Assembly (NCBI RefSeq): GCF_905207245.1
Contig: NZ_CAJLKP010000061.1
Location: 1 to 38,058 of the forward strand
Length of the DNA stretch: 38,058 bases
Direction: 5' to 3'
Source: an uncultured Bacteroides sp.
GTDB lineage: Bacteria > Bacteroidota > Bacteroidia > Bacteroidales > Bacteroidaceae
Under the pieces are notes generated by a model that saw only the letters and a program-made list of their open reading frames with translations, had not been told where the DNA came from and made no database searches. This document shows positions 1 to 8,591 of the stretch, in pieces (position 1 is the stretch's first letter; each line of letters begins with the position of its first letter). The translations under genes and the position numbers were made by a program.

Positions 1-85
1 AAAAAGAAAAATGGTACTAACAAATAAAAGCTTTCAACTAAAGTGAAGAAGAACCACTAAATCCAGTACAGTACATCCCCTTAAT

Positions 86-135
86 GGGAACGCGCGTTCC
101 CTGCCTTGGAAACTGTTGTTCCCTGGTACGGGGAA
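86..135. repeat. GC-rich 16-bp perfect palindrome plus second hairpin
   Basis: GGGAACGCGCGTTCCC at 86-101 equals its own reverse complement. A second GTTCCC at 118-123 can pair with GGGAA at 131-135, so the GGGAAC/GTTCCC element occurs about four times in 50 bases. It lies downstream of the minus-strand deacylase gene and could be a terminator for it, or an operator of a gene left of the window. There is no T-run, so a simple terminator role is doubtful. No gene is visible in 1-168. Confidence 0.5.
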
Positions 136-168
136 ACTGCAAGTGACTTATATATAATTGATTAAGTG

Positions 169-1239
169 TTATAAGGTGGCTCTGTCCAGCAGCTCAAGAT
201 ACAATCCGATTGCTTCTTCTATCTCCTTAATGAAGATGAACTCGTCTGCTGTATGGGAACGGCTGCTCTTTCCGGGTCCCATTTTCAAAGAAGGAAATGA
301 CATTAAAGCCTGGTCCGAAAGGGTAGGAGAACCGAAGGGGATACGGCCCATAGCAACGGCACGCTGCACTATCGGGTGCTTTTCTTCCACATGCGAAGAA
401 CTCAAACGGAAAGAACGGGCTTTTGCTTCACAGGAGATGTGTTTCTGTATTTCTTCAAATAGTTCCTGATTACTGTAACACTCATTACTACGAATATCTA
501 CTACGAAAGTACAGCGGTCAGGAATGACATTATGTTGAGTGCCGGCGTTTATTTGCGTCACGCTCATCTTTACAGGGCCCAACAGTGGGGAAACTTTCTC
601 GAATTGGTAGTCGCGAAACCAGGCGATGTCTTCCAATACCTTATATATAGCATTATCTCCTTCGTTTCGTGCGGCATGTCCTGCTTTGCCGTAAGCGGTT
701 ACATCCAGTACCATCAATCCTTTTTCTGCGATGGCGGGTTGCATCTCGGTCGGTTCGCCAACAATGGCAAAGCTGATAGGGGGTAGTTCGGGCAATACAC
801 ACTCGATGCCACCTTTTCCGGAAACTTCTTCTTCGCAGGAAGCCAGATAAATGAGATTGTACTTCTGTGACGTGCGGCAAAGTTGCAGGAAAACCTGCAA
901 CAGGCTGACTACACTTGCACCTGCATCGTTGCTACCCAGTCCGTATAGTTTTCCGTTACTTTCCATTGTCGGGGTAAACGGGTCTTTTCGCCAGCCATTT
1001 ACGGCTTTCACTGTGTCGATGTGCGAGTTCAATAATAAAGTCGGTTTATTCAGGTCGAACATCGGGCTAAGGCACCATACATTATTACCTTTTCGTCCGG
1101 TTGCCATGCCTTGCAACTCAATGTAGTTTTGTAGATAATCCGCCGCTTTTTCTTCATCGCGACTAAGGGAAGGGATAGCAATCAGAGACTTAAGAACTCC
1201 GGTTGCTTCAGAAACCATTGTAGGTATATCGTAAGTCAT
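169..1239 (-). CDS. M20 family metallo-deacylase (ArgE/DapE-like)
   Basis: 356-aa cytoplasmic zinc hydrolase with no signal peptide. Family metal ligands are visible: H73 and D75 in NSHIDTV, D105 in GSNDAGAS, the Glu cluster E136-E138 in SCEEEVSG, the E162 region in VGEPTE, and the C-terminal His in SHTADEF. GEPTE and the dimerisation-domain His (GKAGHAA, H188) place it with the ArgE/DapE/CPG2 group. In Bacteroides such proteins commonly serve arginine synthesis through succinylated intermediates, so N-acyl-citrulline/ornithine deacylase is the favoured role. That role is inference, since no arg gene lies next to it. Length is normal for the family. The start at 1239 lies 27 bases downstream of a TAAGTTTG promoter box on the same strand. 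It is probably monocistronic. Confidence 0.88.
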   Translation of the reverse strand: MTYDIPTMVSEATGVLKSLIAIPSLSRDEEKAADYLQNYIELQGMATGRKGNNVWCLSPMFDLNKPTLLLNSHIDTVKAVNGWRKDPFTPTMESNGKLYGLGSNDAGASVVSLLQVFLQLCRTSQKYNLIYLASCEEEVSGKGGIECVLPELPPISFAIVGEPTEMQPAIAEKGLMVLDVTAYGKAGHAARNEGDNAIYKVLEDIAWFRDYQFEKVSPLLGPVKMSVTQINAGTQHNVIPDRCTFVVDIRSNECYSNQELFEEIQKHISCEAKARSFRLSSSHVEEKHPIVQRAVAMGRIPFGSPTLSDQALMSFPSLKMGPGKSSRSHTADEFIFIKEIEEAIGLYLELLDRATL

Positions 1240-1266
1240 ACTTTAATCGAATAAATTATTATGATG

Positions 1267-1274
1267 CAAACTTA
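1267..1274 (-). promoter_or_regulatory. Bacteroides -7 box for the M20 gene
   Basis: On the minus strand this reads TAAGTTTG, an exact match to the Bacteroides TAnnTTTG -7 element. It predicts transcription starting near 1260, about 20 bases before the start codon. No clear -33 TTTG is present. Confidence 0.55.
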
Positions 1275-1384
1275 CGGATAAATACTGAAATATGTTTAAC
1301 TGGCAGGATAAAAATGCCATTTTATCCGTTGATGCCGGTGAATAAGGAAAGGGCAGCGTGTAGCAAGGTGAAAGGGAAATAGAA

Positions 1385-1408
1385 AAAGGGCGTTCAATGA
1401 CGCCCTTT
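1385..1408 (-). terminator. Rho-independent terminator of the OMP gene
   Basis: AAAGGGCGT (1385-1393) and ACGCCCTTT (1400-1408) form a perfect 9-bp stem with a 6-base loop. On the minus strand it is followed by a T-rich tail. It lies 18 bases past the stop of the OMP gene at 1427. Confidence 0.85.
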
Positions 1409-1426
1409 CCTAATTACTTTATGTTT

Positions 1427-2032
1427 TTAGAACATATAGCTCAAAGAAATCATCATGTTACGGTTCTTGTTATCTATATGATCGGCGTTGTCTATTAATC
1501 CCCAGTCATACCCGAAAGCAATCTGATATTTCTTGCAGAATTCAACACCGAATTTTAAGCCAATACCGAGGTCAAAGCGTTTCATACCACCACCGTCTTC
1601 ATCAAAAACATTATCAGATGTATCCGACAAATCAATTCCATCGGTCTTAACTTTGCCAAAGAGGCCGATGGCAAGATAAGGACCTGCATTGCCGAAAACA
1701 GAGAAATTTTCATTCACTGCATACTTATAACCCATGTGTACGGGAATCTCTAAATAACAAGGATTATATTTGATATCATAGGAAACAAAATTTGCTTTTG
1801 CACCCTTTAGTGACAATAGGGCACCTAAATCCAAATATACTCCTTCGGCAATCTGTGGCAATCCCACTTCAGCCTTGGCTCCGGCATGGAAACCTACTTT
1901 ACTGCTAAATGCATCGTTGGAAAAATTACTGGAGTTCAGACCAAGAGTAACACCCCATCTGAGGTTATCTTGTGCGTTGACACTTCCGAAACCTATCGCC
2001 AGTATGGCGATTAAAGCTAGAATCTTTTTCAT
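1427..2032 (-). CDS. Small outer-membrane beta-barrel protein (porin-like, OMP_b-brl_2 type)
   Basis: 201-aa protein with a clear signal peptide (MKKILALIAILAIGFGSVNA, cleavage before Q21). The rest alternates short beta-strand-like segments with Gly/Asn/Asp turns: RWGVTLGLNSSNF, VGFHAGAKAEVGL, YLDLGALLSLKGAKA, YLEIPVHMGYKYA, FDLGIGLKFGVEF. It ends in an aromatic residue (LSYMF), as expected for BAM-inserted barrels. The size and the YLEIPVHMGYKY segment fit the OMP_b-brl_2/PorT-like group common in Bacteroides. The transported substrate, if any, is unknown. It is monocistronic, with its own promoter box at 2074-2081 and terminator at 1385-1408. Confidence 0.85.
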   Translation of the reverse strand: MKKILALIAILAIGFGSVNAQDNLRWGVTLGLNSSNFSNDAFSSKVGFHAGAKAEVGLPQIAEGVYLDLGALLSLKGAKANFVSYDIKYNPCYLEIPVHMGYKYAVNENFSVFGNAGPYLAIGLFGKVKTDGIDLSDTSDNVFDEDGGGMKRFDLGIGLKFGVEFCKKYQIAFGYDWGLIDNADHIDNKNRNMMISLSYMF

Positions 2033-2073
2033 GTTAGTTGAGTAATTGCGTTGATATTAAAAACTATCGGTTG

Positions 2074-2081
2074 CAAATATA
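2074..2081 (-). promoter_or_regulatory. Bacteroides -7 box for the OMP gene
   Basis: The minus strand reads TATATTTG, an exact TAnnTTTG match. It lies 41 bases upstream of the start codon at 2032, giving a leader of roughly 35 bases. Confidence 0.55.
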
Positions 2082-2205
2082 TACATATATTTCAGTTTCT
2101 TTAGAAAAACGAATAGAAATATGGGGCAACTACCCTTTTTTATAGTAAGATAGTACTAATATTGCGGAAGTATATACTAAATATTTAATTCTCAATATAG
2201 AAATA

Positions 2206-2230
2206 GTTTCAAATGAAACCACTACCTTTG
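2206..2230 (+). promoter_or_regulatory. Promoter with operator-like dyad ahead of acyl-CoA ligase
   Basis: TACCTTTG at 2223-2230 is an exact -7 consensus. Just upstream, GTTTCA and TGAAAC at 2206-2219 form a 14-bp dyad with a 2-base spacer, which would sit between the -33 and -7 positions. The predicted start site is about 2237, which excludes the in-frame ATG at 2213 as translation start. Confidence 0.6.
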
Positions 2231-2248
2231 TGCCGTATTTACCAATTT

Positions 2249-4063
2249 ATGAATAATATGATTAATAACCATTTATCTGTCCTCGTGCATCGGCGGGCAG
2301 AGAAGTATGGCGATAAAGTGGCTCTGAAATATAGAGATTACGAAACGTCGCAATGGATACCCATCACCTGGAATCAATTCTCACAAACGGTACGACAAGT
2401 TGCGAATGCACTCGTAGAGCTAGGAGTGCAAGAAGAAGAAAATATAGGAATATTCTCTCAGAATAAGCCTGAATGTCTGTATGCGGACTTCGGTGCATTT
2501 GCTAACCGTGCCGTGACCATACCCCTGTATGCTACCAGTTCGCCCGCACAGGCGCAATATATCATTAATGATGCTCAGATACGGTATATCTTTGTAGGTG
2601 AACAGTTCCAATATGATGCCGCATTCAGTGTATTTGGTTTCTGCCAGTCATTACAGCAACTCATTATTTTCGACCGTGCCGTGGTGCGTGACCCGCGCGA
2701 TATGACTTCCATCTATTTCGATGAATTTCTGGAAACCGGTAAAGGTTTGCCGAACAACGATATTGTAGAGGAACGCACTTCCCGTGCATCCGATGATGAC
2801 CTTGCCAATATACTTTATACATCAGGCACAACAGGCGAACCGAAAGGTGTTATGCTGCATCACTCCAACTATATAGAGGCTTTCCGCATTCACGATATTC
2901 GTCTGGTAGACATGACCGACCAGGATGTTTCCATGAATTTCCTTCCATTGACGCATGTGTTCGAAAAAGCCTGGACATACCTCTGCATTTACAAAGGCGT
3001 GCAGATTTGCATCAACCTCCGTCCGGTAGATATCCAGACCACTATTAAAGAAATCCGTCCGACATTGATGTGCAGCGTTCCCCGTTTCTGGGAAAAGGTA
3101 TATGCCGGGGTACAGGAAAAGATAGCCCAGGAAACCGGCTTGAAGAAAGCTATGATGCTGGATGCCATCAAGGTGGGTAAGATACACAATATCGACTATC
3201 TGCGTAAGGGTAAAACGCCGCCGTTGATGCTTCATCTGAAGTATAAGTTCTATGAAAAGACCGTCTATGCTTTGCTGAAAAAGACTATCGGTATTGAAAA
3301 TGGCAATTTCTTCCCTACTGCCGGGGCTGCCGTACCCGATGAAATTTGTGAATTTGTTCATTCTGTAGGTATCAATATGCTGGTTGGCTATGGCCTGACT
3401 GAATCGACAGCCACTGTTTCCTGTTTCCTCAACCAAGGTTACGAAATAGGTTCCGTAGGTACCGTAATGCCCGATGTGGAAGTGAAAATCGGTGAAGAGA
3501 ATGAAATCCTTCTGCGTGGAAAAACCATAACGAAGGGTTATTATAAGAAGGCTGAAGCTACTGCCGCAGCCATTGATAAGGATGGGTGGTTCCATACCGG
3601 TGATGCCGGTTACCTGAAAGGCGACCAGCTTTATCTGACTGAACGTATCAAGGACCTCTTCAAGACTTCCAACGGTAAGTATGTCAGTCCGCAAGCATTA
3701 GAAACCAAACTGGCCATCGACCGCTATATTGATCAGATTGCCATCATTGCCGACCAACGCAAGTTTGTGTCTGCCCTTATTGTTCCTGTCTATGGTTTTG
3801 TGAAGGATTATGCCAAGGAGAAAGGTATTGAATATAAGAATATGGAGGAACTTCTGCAGCATCCTAAGATTCTTGGTTTGTTCCGTGCCCGCATAGACAC
3901 CTTGCAACAGCAGTTTGCCCACTACGAACAGGTAAAACGTTTTACTCTGTTGCCCGAACCTTTCAGTATGGAACGTGGTGAACTGACCAATACATTGAAA
4001 CTAAAACGCCCTGTAGTGGCAAAGAACTACAAGGAAGTGATAGATAAGATGTACGAAGAATAA
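2249..4063 (+). CDS. Long-chain fatty acid-CoA ligase (AMP-forming)
   Basis: ANL-superfamily adenylating enzyme. It activates a fatty acid with ATP and transfers it to CoA at the cytoplasmic face of the membrane. Visible motifs are the phosphate-binding loop YTSGTTGEPKG near residue 190, FLPLTHVFE, VGYGLTES, and GWFHTGDAGYL with the DLFKTSNGKY hinge. The catalytic Lys region (TNTLKLKR) lies at the C-terminus. About 604 aa is normal for FadD15-like bacterial enzymes. An in-frame ATG exists at 2213, but a -7 promoter box at 2223-2230 lies after it, so translation should start at 2249 or 2258 (MNNMINNHLSVL). It stands alone between its own promoter and a hairpin at 4093-4147. Confidence 0.93.
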   Translation: MNNMINNHLSVLVHRRAEKYGDKVALKYRDYETSQWIPITWNQFSQTVRQVANALVELGVQEEENIGIFSQNKPECLYADFGAFANRAVTIPLYATSSPAQAQYIINDAQIRYIFVGEQFQYDAAFSVFGFCQSLQQLIIFDRAVVRDPRDMTSIYFDEFLETGKGLPNNDIVEERTSRASDDDLANILYTSGTTGEPKGVMLHHSNYIEAFRIHDIRLVDMTDQDVSMNFLPLTHVFEKAWTYLCIYKGVQICINLRPVDIQTTIKEIRPTLMCSVPRFWEKVYAGVQEKIAQETGLKKAMMLDAIKVGKIHNIDYLRKGKTPPLMLHLKYKFYEKTVYALLKKTIGIENGNFFPTAGAAVPDEICEFVHSVGINMLVGYGLTESTATVSCFLNQGYEIGSVGTVMPDVEVKIGEENEILLRGKTITKGYYKKAEATAAAIDKDGWFHTGDAGYLKGDQLYLTERIKDLFKTSNGKYVSPQALETKLAIDRYIDQIAIIADQRKFVSALIVPVYGFVKDYAKEKGIEYKNMEELLQHPKILGLFRARIDTLQQQFAHYEQVKRFTLLPEPFSMERGELTNTLKLKRPVVAKNYKEVIDKMYEE

Positions 4064-4092
4064 GAAAGACACTCCTTTCAAATTATAAAATG

Positions 4093-4147
4093 AAATCTCC
4101 CTATTTATCTTTTACCTCATTCGGAAAAAGAAAATATGGGAGATTTT
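4093..4147 (+). terminator. Hairpin downstream of acyl-CoA ligase gene
   Basis: AAATCTCCC (4093-4101) pairs perfectly with GGGAGATTT (4138-4146). The inner part continues imperfectly (CTTTT against AAAAG). The trailing T-run is short (TTTTGCTTT), so this is a probable rather than certain terminator. Confidence 0.5.
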
Positions 4148-4183
4148 GCTTTAAAAGTGCACCATTATAATCAAAATATCCTG

Positions 4184-4212
4184 TTTGTTTTCTTTTCTTC
4201 TTCCTAATTTTG
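4184..4212 (+). promoter_or_regulatory. Promoter of the GH3 gene
   Basis: TTTG at 4184-4187 (-33 element) and TAATTTTG at 4205-4212 (-7 element, exact TAnnTTTG) are 17 bases apart. Transcription should start near 4219, leaving a leader of about 40 bases. Confidence 0.65.
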
Positions 4213-4258
4213 TATTAAATGAATGGCATAGCTTTACATAATTAATCAACTTAAAAGG

Positions 4259-6847
4259 ATGAAAAGAATTATTATTTATTTGTTGCCTCTTCTACTACTA
4301 TCCGGCTGCGGACAAGTGTCTTACAAAAACACCTCCTTGTCTCCTGAAGAACGTGCAGATCTGTTGGTGAAAGAACTGACACTGGAAGAAAAGGTACAAC
4401 TCATGATGGATGGTTCCCGTCCCGTGGAACGATTGGGTATAAAACCATATAATTGGTGGAATGAGGCCTTGCATGGGGTTGCTCGTGCAGGGTTGGCTAC
4501 CGTTTTTCCCCAGCCTATAGGTATGGCTGCGTCATTTAGCCCCGAAACGGTATATGATGTATTCACTGCCGTGTCTGATGAGGCGCGTGCCAAGAATACT
4601 TATTATTCATCTAAAGACAGCCGTGAGCGTTATCAGGGATTAACCATGTGGACGCCTACGGTCAATATTTATCGTGACCCGCGTTGGGGGAGAGGTATCG
4701 AAACCTATGGCGAAGACCCTTATCTTACAAGCCGGATGGGAGTAATGGTAGTAAAAGGGTTACAGGGCCCTGCAGACGGAAACTATGATAAGTTGCATGC
4801 TTGTGCCAAGCACTTTGCCGTACACTCCGGTCCCGAATGGAACCGCCATTCTTTTAATGCGGAGAATATCAAACCTCGCGATTTGTATGAAACATATTTG
4901 CCACCTTTCGAAGCTTTAGTGAAAGAGGGAGAAGTAAAAGAAGTGATGTGCGCTTACAACCGTTTTGAAGGGGAACCTTGTTGTGGCAGCAACCGCTTGT
5001 TAATGCAAATCTTACGTGATGAATGGGGGTTTGATGGTATAGTTGTATCCGATTGTGGTGCCATTGCCGATTTTTATAATGACCGTGGACATCACACGCA
5101 TCCGGACGCTGAGTCTGCTTCTGCCGCTGCTGTAGTAAGTGGAACTGATTTGGAATGTGGTTCCAGCTATAAAGCTTTGGTGGAAAGTGTAAAGAAAGGG
5201 TTGATCTCTGAAGAAAAAGTAAATACTTCTGTGAAGCGTTTGTTGAAAGCCCGTTTCGAGCTGGGAGAAATGGATGATTTGGAAAAAGTATCCTGGGCAA
5301 AAATACCGTTCTCTGTAGTCGCTTCTGCTGCCCATGATTCATTGGCATTGAAAATAGCCCGTAAATCCATGACGTTACTGATGAATAAGGATAACTTCTT
5401 GCCGTTGAAGCGTGGAGGACTGACAGTAGCTGTTATGGGACCCAATGCCAATGATTCTGTCATGCAATGGGGAAATTACAATGGAATGCCGCCACACACC
5501 GTAACTATTCTGGATGGAGTGCGGAATTTGCTCGGCGTTGATGATAAACTGATTTATGAACAAGGTTGCCCGTGGGTAGAAAGAACCTTGATTCATAGTG
5601 CATTCAGCCAATGCAAGTCGGCGGATGGTCCTGGTTTCACTGCCCGTTACTGGAATAATCTGACGCGTGAAGGTAGCCCTGTGACTACTACTCAGGTCAC
5701 CACTCCTTTCCGTTTCTGCACTTCGGGTGCCACGGTTTTCGCTCCGGGAGTAAATCTGACGGACTTCTCTGCTACTTATAATAGTGTATTTACTCCTGTA
5801 CAATCCGGAGAAATCGTACTTGAAGTATACTGTTACGGAAACGGGCGTCTTCGTGTAAATGGAGAAGAGGTGAAAAGTTTTTTTAATAAGCATGGTGCCC
5901 GTAAAACGACTCATGCCATGAAAGTACAGGCCGGTCAATCCTATGATATAGAACTCGATTTTGAATATCTTCGGAGTGATGCTCAGTTAAACTTCGATCT
6001 TGGCTTTAAGAGAGAGGTCGATATTCAGAAATCCGTCGAGCAAGTGAAGGAGGCAGATATCATTATTTTTGCAAGTGGCATATCTCCTAGTCTTGAAGGA
6101 GAAGAAATGGGAGTCAACCTGCCTGGCTTTAAGAAAGGTGACCGTACGGATATTGAACTTCCGGCAGTTCAGCGTGAGCTGATTGATGCTTTGTACCGTG
6201 CCGGCAAAAAGATTGTTCTGGTTAACTGCTCCGGATCTCCTATTGGATTGGAACCTGAAACTAAGAAATGTGAAGCCATTCTGCAGGCTTGGTATCCGGG
6301 ACAACAAGGTGGAACAGCAGTTGCCGAAGTGCTGTTTGGTGATTATAATCCGGCGGGTAGATTACCGGTAACATTCTATTGCAATGTATCTCAGCTTCCT
6401 GATTTCGAAGATTATAATATGACCGGGAGAACTTATAGATACATGCAGGATACCCCGCTGTTCTCATTCGGATATGGGTTGAGTTACACTACTTTCAGTT
6501 ATGGCAAAGTTGTTCTTGATAGGAGCGAGGTTACTGCCGGACAAACTTTGAAGTTAACTGTTCCGGTCACAAATACGGGAAAACGTGGCGGTGAAGAAGT
6601 CGTTCAGGTTTATCTTAAAAGACAAGGTGATGCGGAAGGTCCTGTAAAAACACTACGTGCTTTCAAGCGTGTATTTATCCCAGTCGGACAGACTGTTAAC
6701 ATAGAGTTCGATTTGAAAGATAAGGAATTGGAGTGGTGGGATGAACAAACCAATACAGTGAGAGTCTGTTCGGGAACTTATGATATTATGGTAGGCGGCA
6801 GTTCGGAGGATGAATCTTTGCAACGAACTTTAGTTACCATAAAATAG
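4259..6847 (+). CDS. GH3 beta-glycosidase lipoprotein with PA14 insert (beta-xylosidase/glucosidase type)
   Basis: 862-aa lipoprotein (LLSGC, C17) that removes terminal beta-linked sugars from oligosaccharides. No acidic residues follow the cysteine, so a periplasm-facing location is likely. The GH3 N-domain (about 25-330) shows YNWWNEALHG, RDPRWGRGIETYGEDPYL, CAKHFA (K184, H185) and GFDGIVVSDCGAI with nucleophile D265. The GH3 C-domain begins near 365 and is interrupted by a PA14 domain at about 457-583 (FTARYWNNLTREG). A fibronectin-III-like domain (about 770-845) closes the protein. The SDCGAI and WWNEALHG signatures are common in beta-xylosidases, but PA14-GH3 enzymes are also beta-glucosidases, so substrate is open. 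It converges on the GH28 gene, with which it could share plant cell-wall degradation. Confidence 0.93.
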   Translation: MKRIIIYLLPLLLLSGCGQVSYKNTSLSPEERADLLVKELTLEEKVQLMMDGSRPVERLGIKPYNWWNEALHGVARAGLATVFPQPIGMAASFSPETVYDVFTAVSDEARAKNTYYSSKDSRERYQGLTMWTPTVNIYRDPRWGRGIETYGEDPYLTSRMGVMVVKGLQGPADGNYDKLHACAKHFAVHSGPEWNRHSFNAENIKPRDLYETYLPPFEALVKEGEVKEVMCAYNRFEGEPCCGSNRLLMQILRDEWGFDGIVVSDCGAIADFYNDRGHHTHPDAESASAAAVVSGTDLECGSSYKALVESVKKGLISEEKVNTSVKRLLKARFELGEMDDLEKVSWAKIPFSVVASAAHDSLALKIARKSMTLLMNKDNFLPLKRGGLTVAVMGPNANDSVMQWGNYNGMPPHTVTILDGVRNLLGVDDKLIYEQGCPWVERTLIHSAFSQCKSADGPGFTARYWNNLTREGSPVTTTQVTTPFRFCTSGATVFAPGVNLTDFSATYNSVFTPVQSGEIVLEVYCYGNGRLRVNGEEVKSFFNKHGARKTTHAMKVQAGQSYDIELDFEYLRSDAQLNFDLGFKREVDIQKSVEQVKEADIIIFASGISPSLEGEEMGVNLPGFKKGDRTDIELPAVQRELIDALYRAGKKIVLVNCSGSPIGLEPETKKCEAILQAWYPGQQGGTAVAEVLFGDYNPAGRLPVTFYCNVSQLPDFEDYNMTGRTYRYMQDTPLFSFGYGLSYTTFSYGKVVLDRSEVTAGQTLKLTVPVTNTGKRGGEEVVQVYLKRQGDAEGPVKTLRAFKRVFIPVGQTVNIEFDLKDKELEWWDEQTNTVRVCSGTYDIMVGGSSEDESLQRTLVTIK

Positions 6848-6874
6848 TAATAACGGGTACTTCTTGAATATCAG

Positions 6875-6905
6875 ATTACGCGGGGCACTTAAAGACCCGC
6901 GTAAT
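6875..6905. terminator. Shared hairpin between convergent GH3 and GH28 genes
   Basis: ATTACGCGGG (6875-6884) and CCCGCGTAAT (6896-6905) form a perfect 10-bp GC-rich stem with an 11-base loop. It sits 28 bases after the GH3 stop and 22 bases after the GH28 stop on the other strand. T-runs are weak on both sides. Confidence 0.65.
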
Positions 6906-6926
6906 TTGTATATCATCTGTTGGAAG

Positions 6927-8405
6927 TTATTTTCTCATGATCTGTGTGGAGTCGCAATGAATGATATGCACATTCTCCACATCCTTCTCTATATTTACTA
7001 CCGGCTGATTGGCAATCGGCTTCTTTGAACGTACATCATTCAGGAATATGCCATTGCATTGTCTAAAGTAGAATGATGGTCCCTCGTCCACTGTAAAACT
7101 GACATTGTTAAATCGTATATCTGTTGCTGTTTCCGCTTTAAATCCTTGTTCGGCTACTATATTCATATTGGAAAAGGAGAGTTCGGATACAGGCATCTCT
7201 TCAATTCCTTTTATATATCCTATTCGTTTTATATCATTTCCTGTGACATTACTCAAATGAATATTGCGGAAGATAGGTGTACGTTCACTTATAGGCTCCA
7301 CTTTCGATAAACGGTCATAAAATAAGTCGAAGATAAAGGCATCTCCCTGTATATTCTTCATCACAATATTGTCTACCCGGATATCTTCTACTATACCACC
7401 GCGCCCACGGGATGCTTTTAACCGGATACCGGCATTAGTCCCATCAAATACACAATTGGATATTGCCACTCTTTTTACTCCACCTGACATTTCACTACCG
7501 ATGACTACTCCACCATGCCCGGAAAGCATAATGCAGTTGGTGATTGTAATATTCTCACAGGCTTTTCCATATTTACGTCCATCAGCATCACGTCCGGATT
7601 TGATGGTGATACAATCGTCTCCAACGCTGATAAGACAATCGGAGATGCGTACATTTCGGCAGGAACTCGGATTGATGCCATCCGTATTGGGACCTTTAGG
7701 ATCGCTTGACGGATTATTGATAGTAACCCCATGTATTGTAACGTTATCACAAAATGCCGGATTGATAGTCCAGAAAGGAGAGTTTATGATCTTTACATTC
7801 TCGATAAGGATGTTGGTACATTCGTAGAACTGGATAAAAGGCGGGCGGAACATACGACGTTCCAATGAGGGTTTGTAATAGTCGGATATTTCCAGATCTT
7901 TATTAGCGTCCACCCACATCTGCTGCAGTTTATCCAAGGCGGGGAGTTTACCGCCGTTTTCTTTTATCACTTTCCGGGTATCAAATTCCCATAGCCACCA
8001 TTTTAATCCGTTTCCATCCAGTGTACCGCGTCCGGAAATGGTTACATTATCTGCTGAGTGTGCATAAATCAGTGGTGATAAACTTTTCATCACAGTGCCT
8101 TCCCAACGTAAGGTGACGAAGGGCAGATAATCCTCAAACTTGTCGGAGAAACGCAAAACTGCACCCGATTCCAAGTACAGCGTTATGTTACTTTTCATGC
8201 GAATGGTAGCAGTAAGGTAAGTTCCGGCAGGGAAATAAATAGTTCCGCCACCTTCCGAAGCTGCTTTTTCAATGGTTCGGTTGATTAGTTCCGTACAGGA
8301 CTTGGTACCTTTGGCATCTGCTCCCAACTGTTTCATGTCGAATGTGCGGGACATGGCTACCACGGCCACCATTATTCCCACAATAAAAATAGATAAACGT
8401 TTCAT
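6927..8405 (-). CDS. GH28 family glycosidase (polygalacturonase-like)
   Basis: 492-aa exported pectin-backbone hydrolase predicted to cleave alpha-galacturonide links by inversion. The N-terminal signal segment (MKRLSIFIVGIMVAVVAMS) is followed by the pectate-lyase-like opening FDMKQLGADAKGTKSCTELINR. All four GH28 signatures are visible: NTDG (240-243, D242), GDD (262-264, D263 and D264), GHG (296-298, H297) and RLK (328-330), supported by a right-handed beta-helix pattern. An in-frame ATG exists 51 bases upstream at 8456, but it lies inside the promoter box at 8454-8461, so 8405 is the start. The substrate could be homogalacturonan, rhamnogalacturonan or a xylogalacturonan side structure. 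It is monocistronic. Confidence 0.93.
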   Translation of the reverse strand: MKRLSIFIVGIMVAVVAMSRTFDMKQLGADAKGTKSCTELINRTIEKAASEGGGTIYFPAGTYLTATIRMKSNITLYLESGAVLRFSDKFEDYLPFVTLRWEGTVMKSLSPLIYAHSADNVTISGRGTLDGNGLKWWLWEFDTRKVIKENGGKLPALDKLQQMWVDANKDLEISDYYKPSLERRMFRPPFIQFYECTNILIENVKIINSPFWTINPAFCDNVTIHGVTINNPSSDPKGPNTDGINPSSCRNVRISDCLISVGDDCITIKSGRDADGRKYGKACENITITNCIMLSGHGGVVIGSEMSGGVKRVAISNCVFDGTNAGIRLKASRGRGGIVEDIRVDNIVMKNIQGDAFIFDLFYDRLSKVEPISERTPIFRNIHLSNVTGNDIKRIGYIKGIEEMPVSELSFSNMNIVAEQGFKAETATDIRFNNVSFTVDEGPSFYFRQCNGIFLNDVRSKKPIANQPVVNIEKDVENVHIIHCDSTQIMRK

Positions 8406-8453
8406 GGTTTGTCTTATGTTCTTTGATATGTGATATAATTTGTGAATACACGG

Positions 8454-8461
8454 CAAAGGTA
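8454..8461 (-). promoter_or_regulatory. Bacteroides -7 box for GH28 gene
   Basis: The minus strand reads TACCTTTG, an exact TAnnTTTG match, about 48 bases upstream of the start codon at 8405. It decides the start choice, since an upstream in-frame ATG falls within it. Confidence 0.6.
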
Positions 8462-8536
8462 GGCATTGGCGATATGCCAGAGGGGGACTTTTTGTGGAAT
8501 AAGGAGTATTTATAGATTAGAATAAAACAAAATAGG

Positions 8537-8568
8537 AAAAGGGCTGCACTATTTAGCGCAACCCTTTT
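8537..8568 (-). terminator. Terminator of the M16 protease gene
   Basis: In minus-strand RNA a 13-bp stem forms around the loop UAAAUA. It uses two G-U wobbles and no mismatch. On the plus strand the same two positions become A-C mismatches, so the hairpin favours the minus transcript. It lies 23 bases past the M16 stop, followed by CCTATTTTG. Confidence 0.8.
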
Positions 8569-8591
8569 CCTATTTTTAAGAATCAGATAGA

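Noticed and set aside
2822..3694. 290-codon open frame on the minus strand inside the acyl-CoA ligase gene
   Set aside because: It is fully antisense to a clear enzyme gene, has no family motifs and no promoter; it mirrors the coding strand's codon bias.
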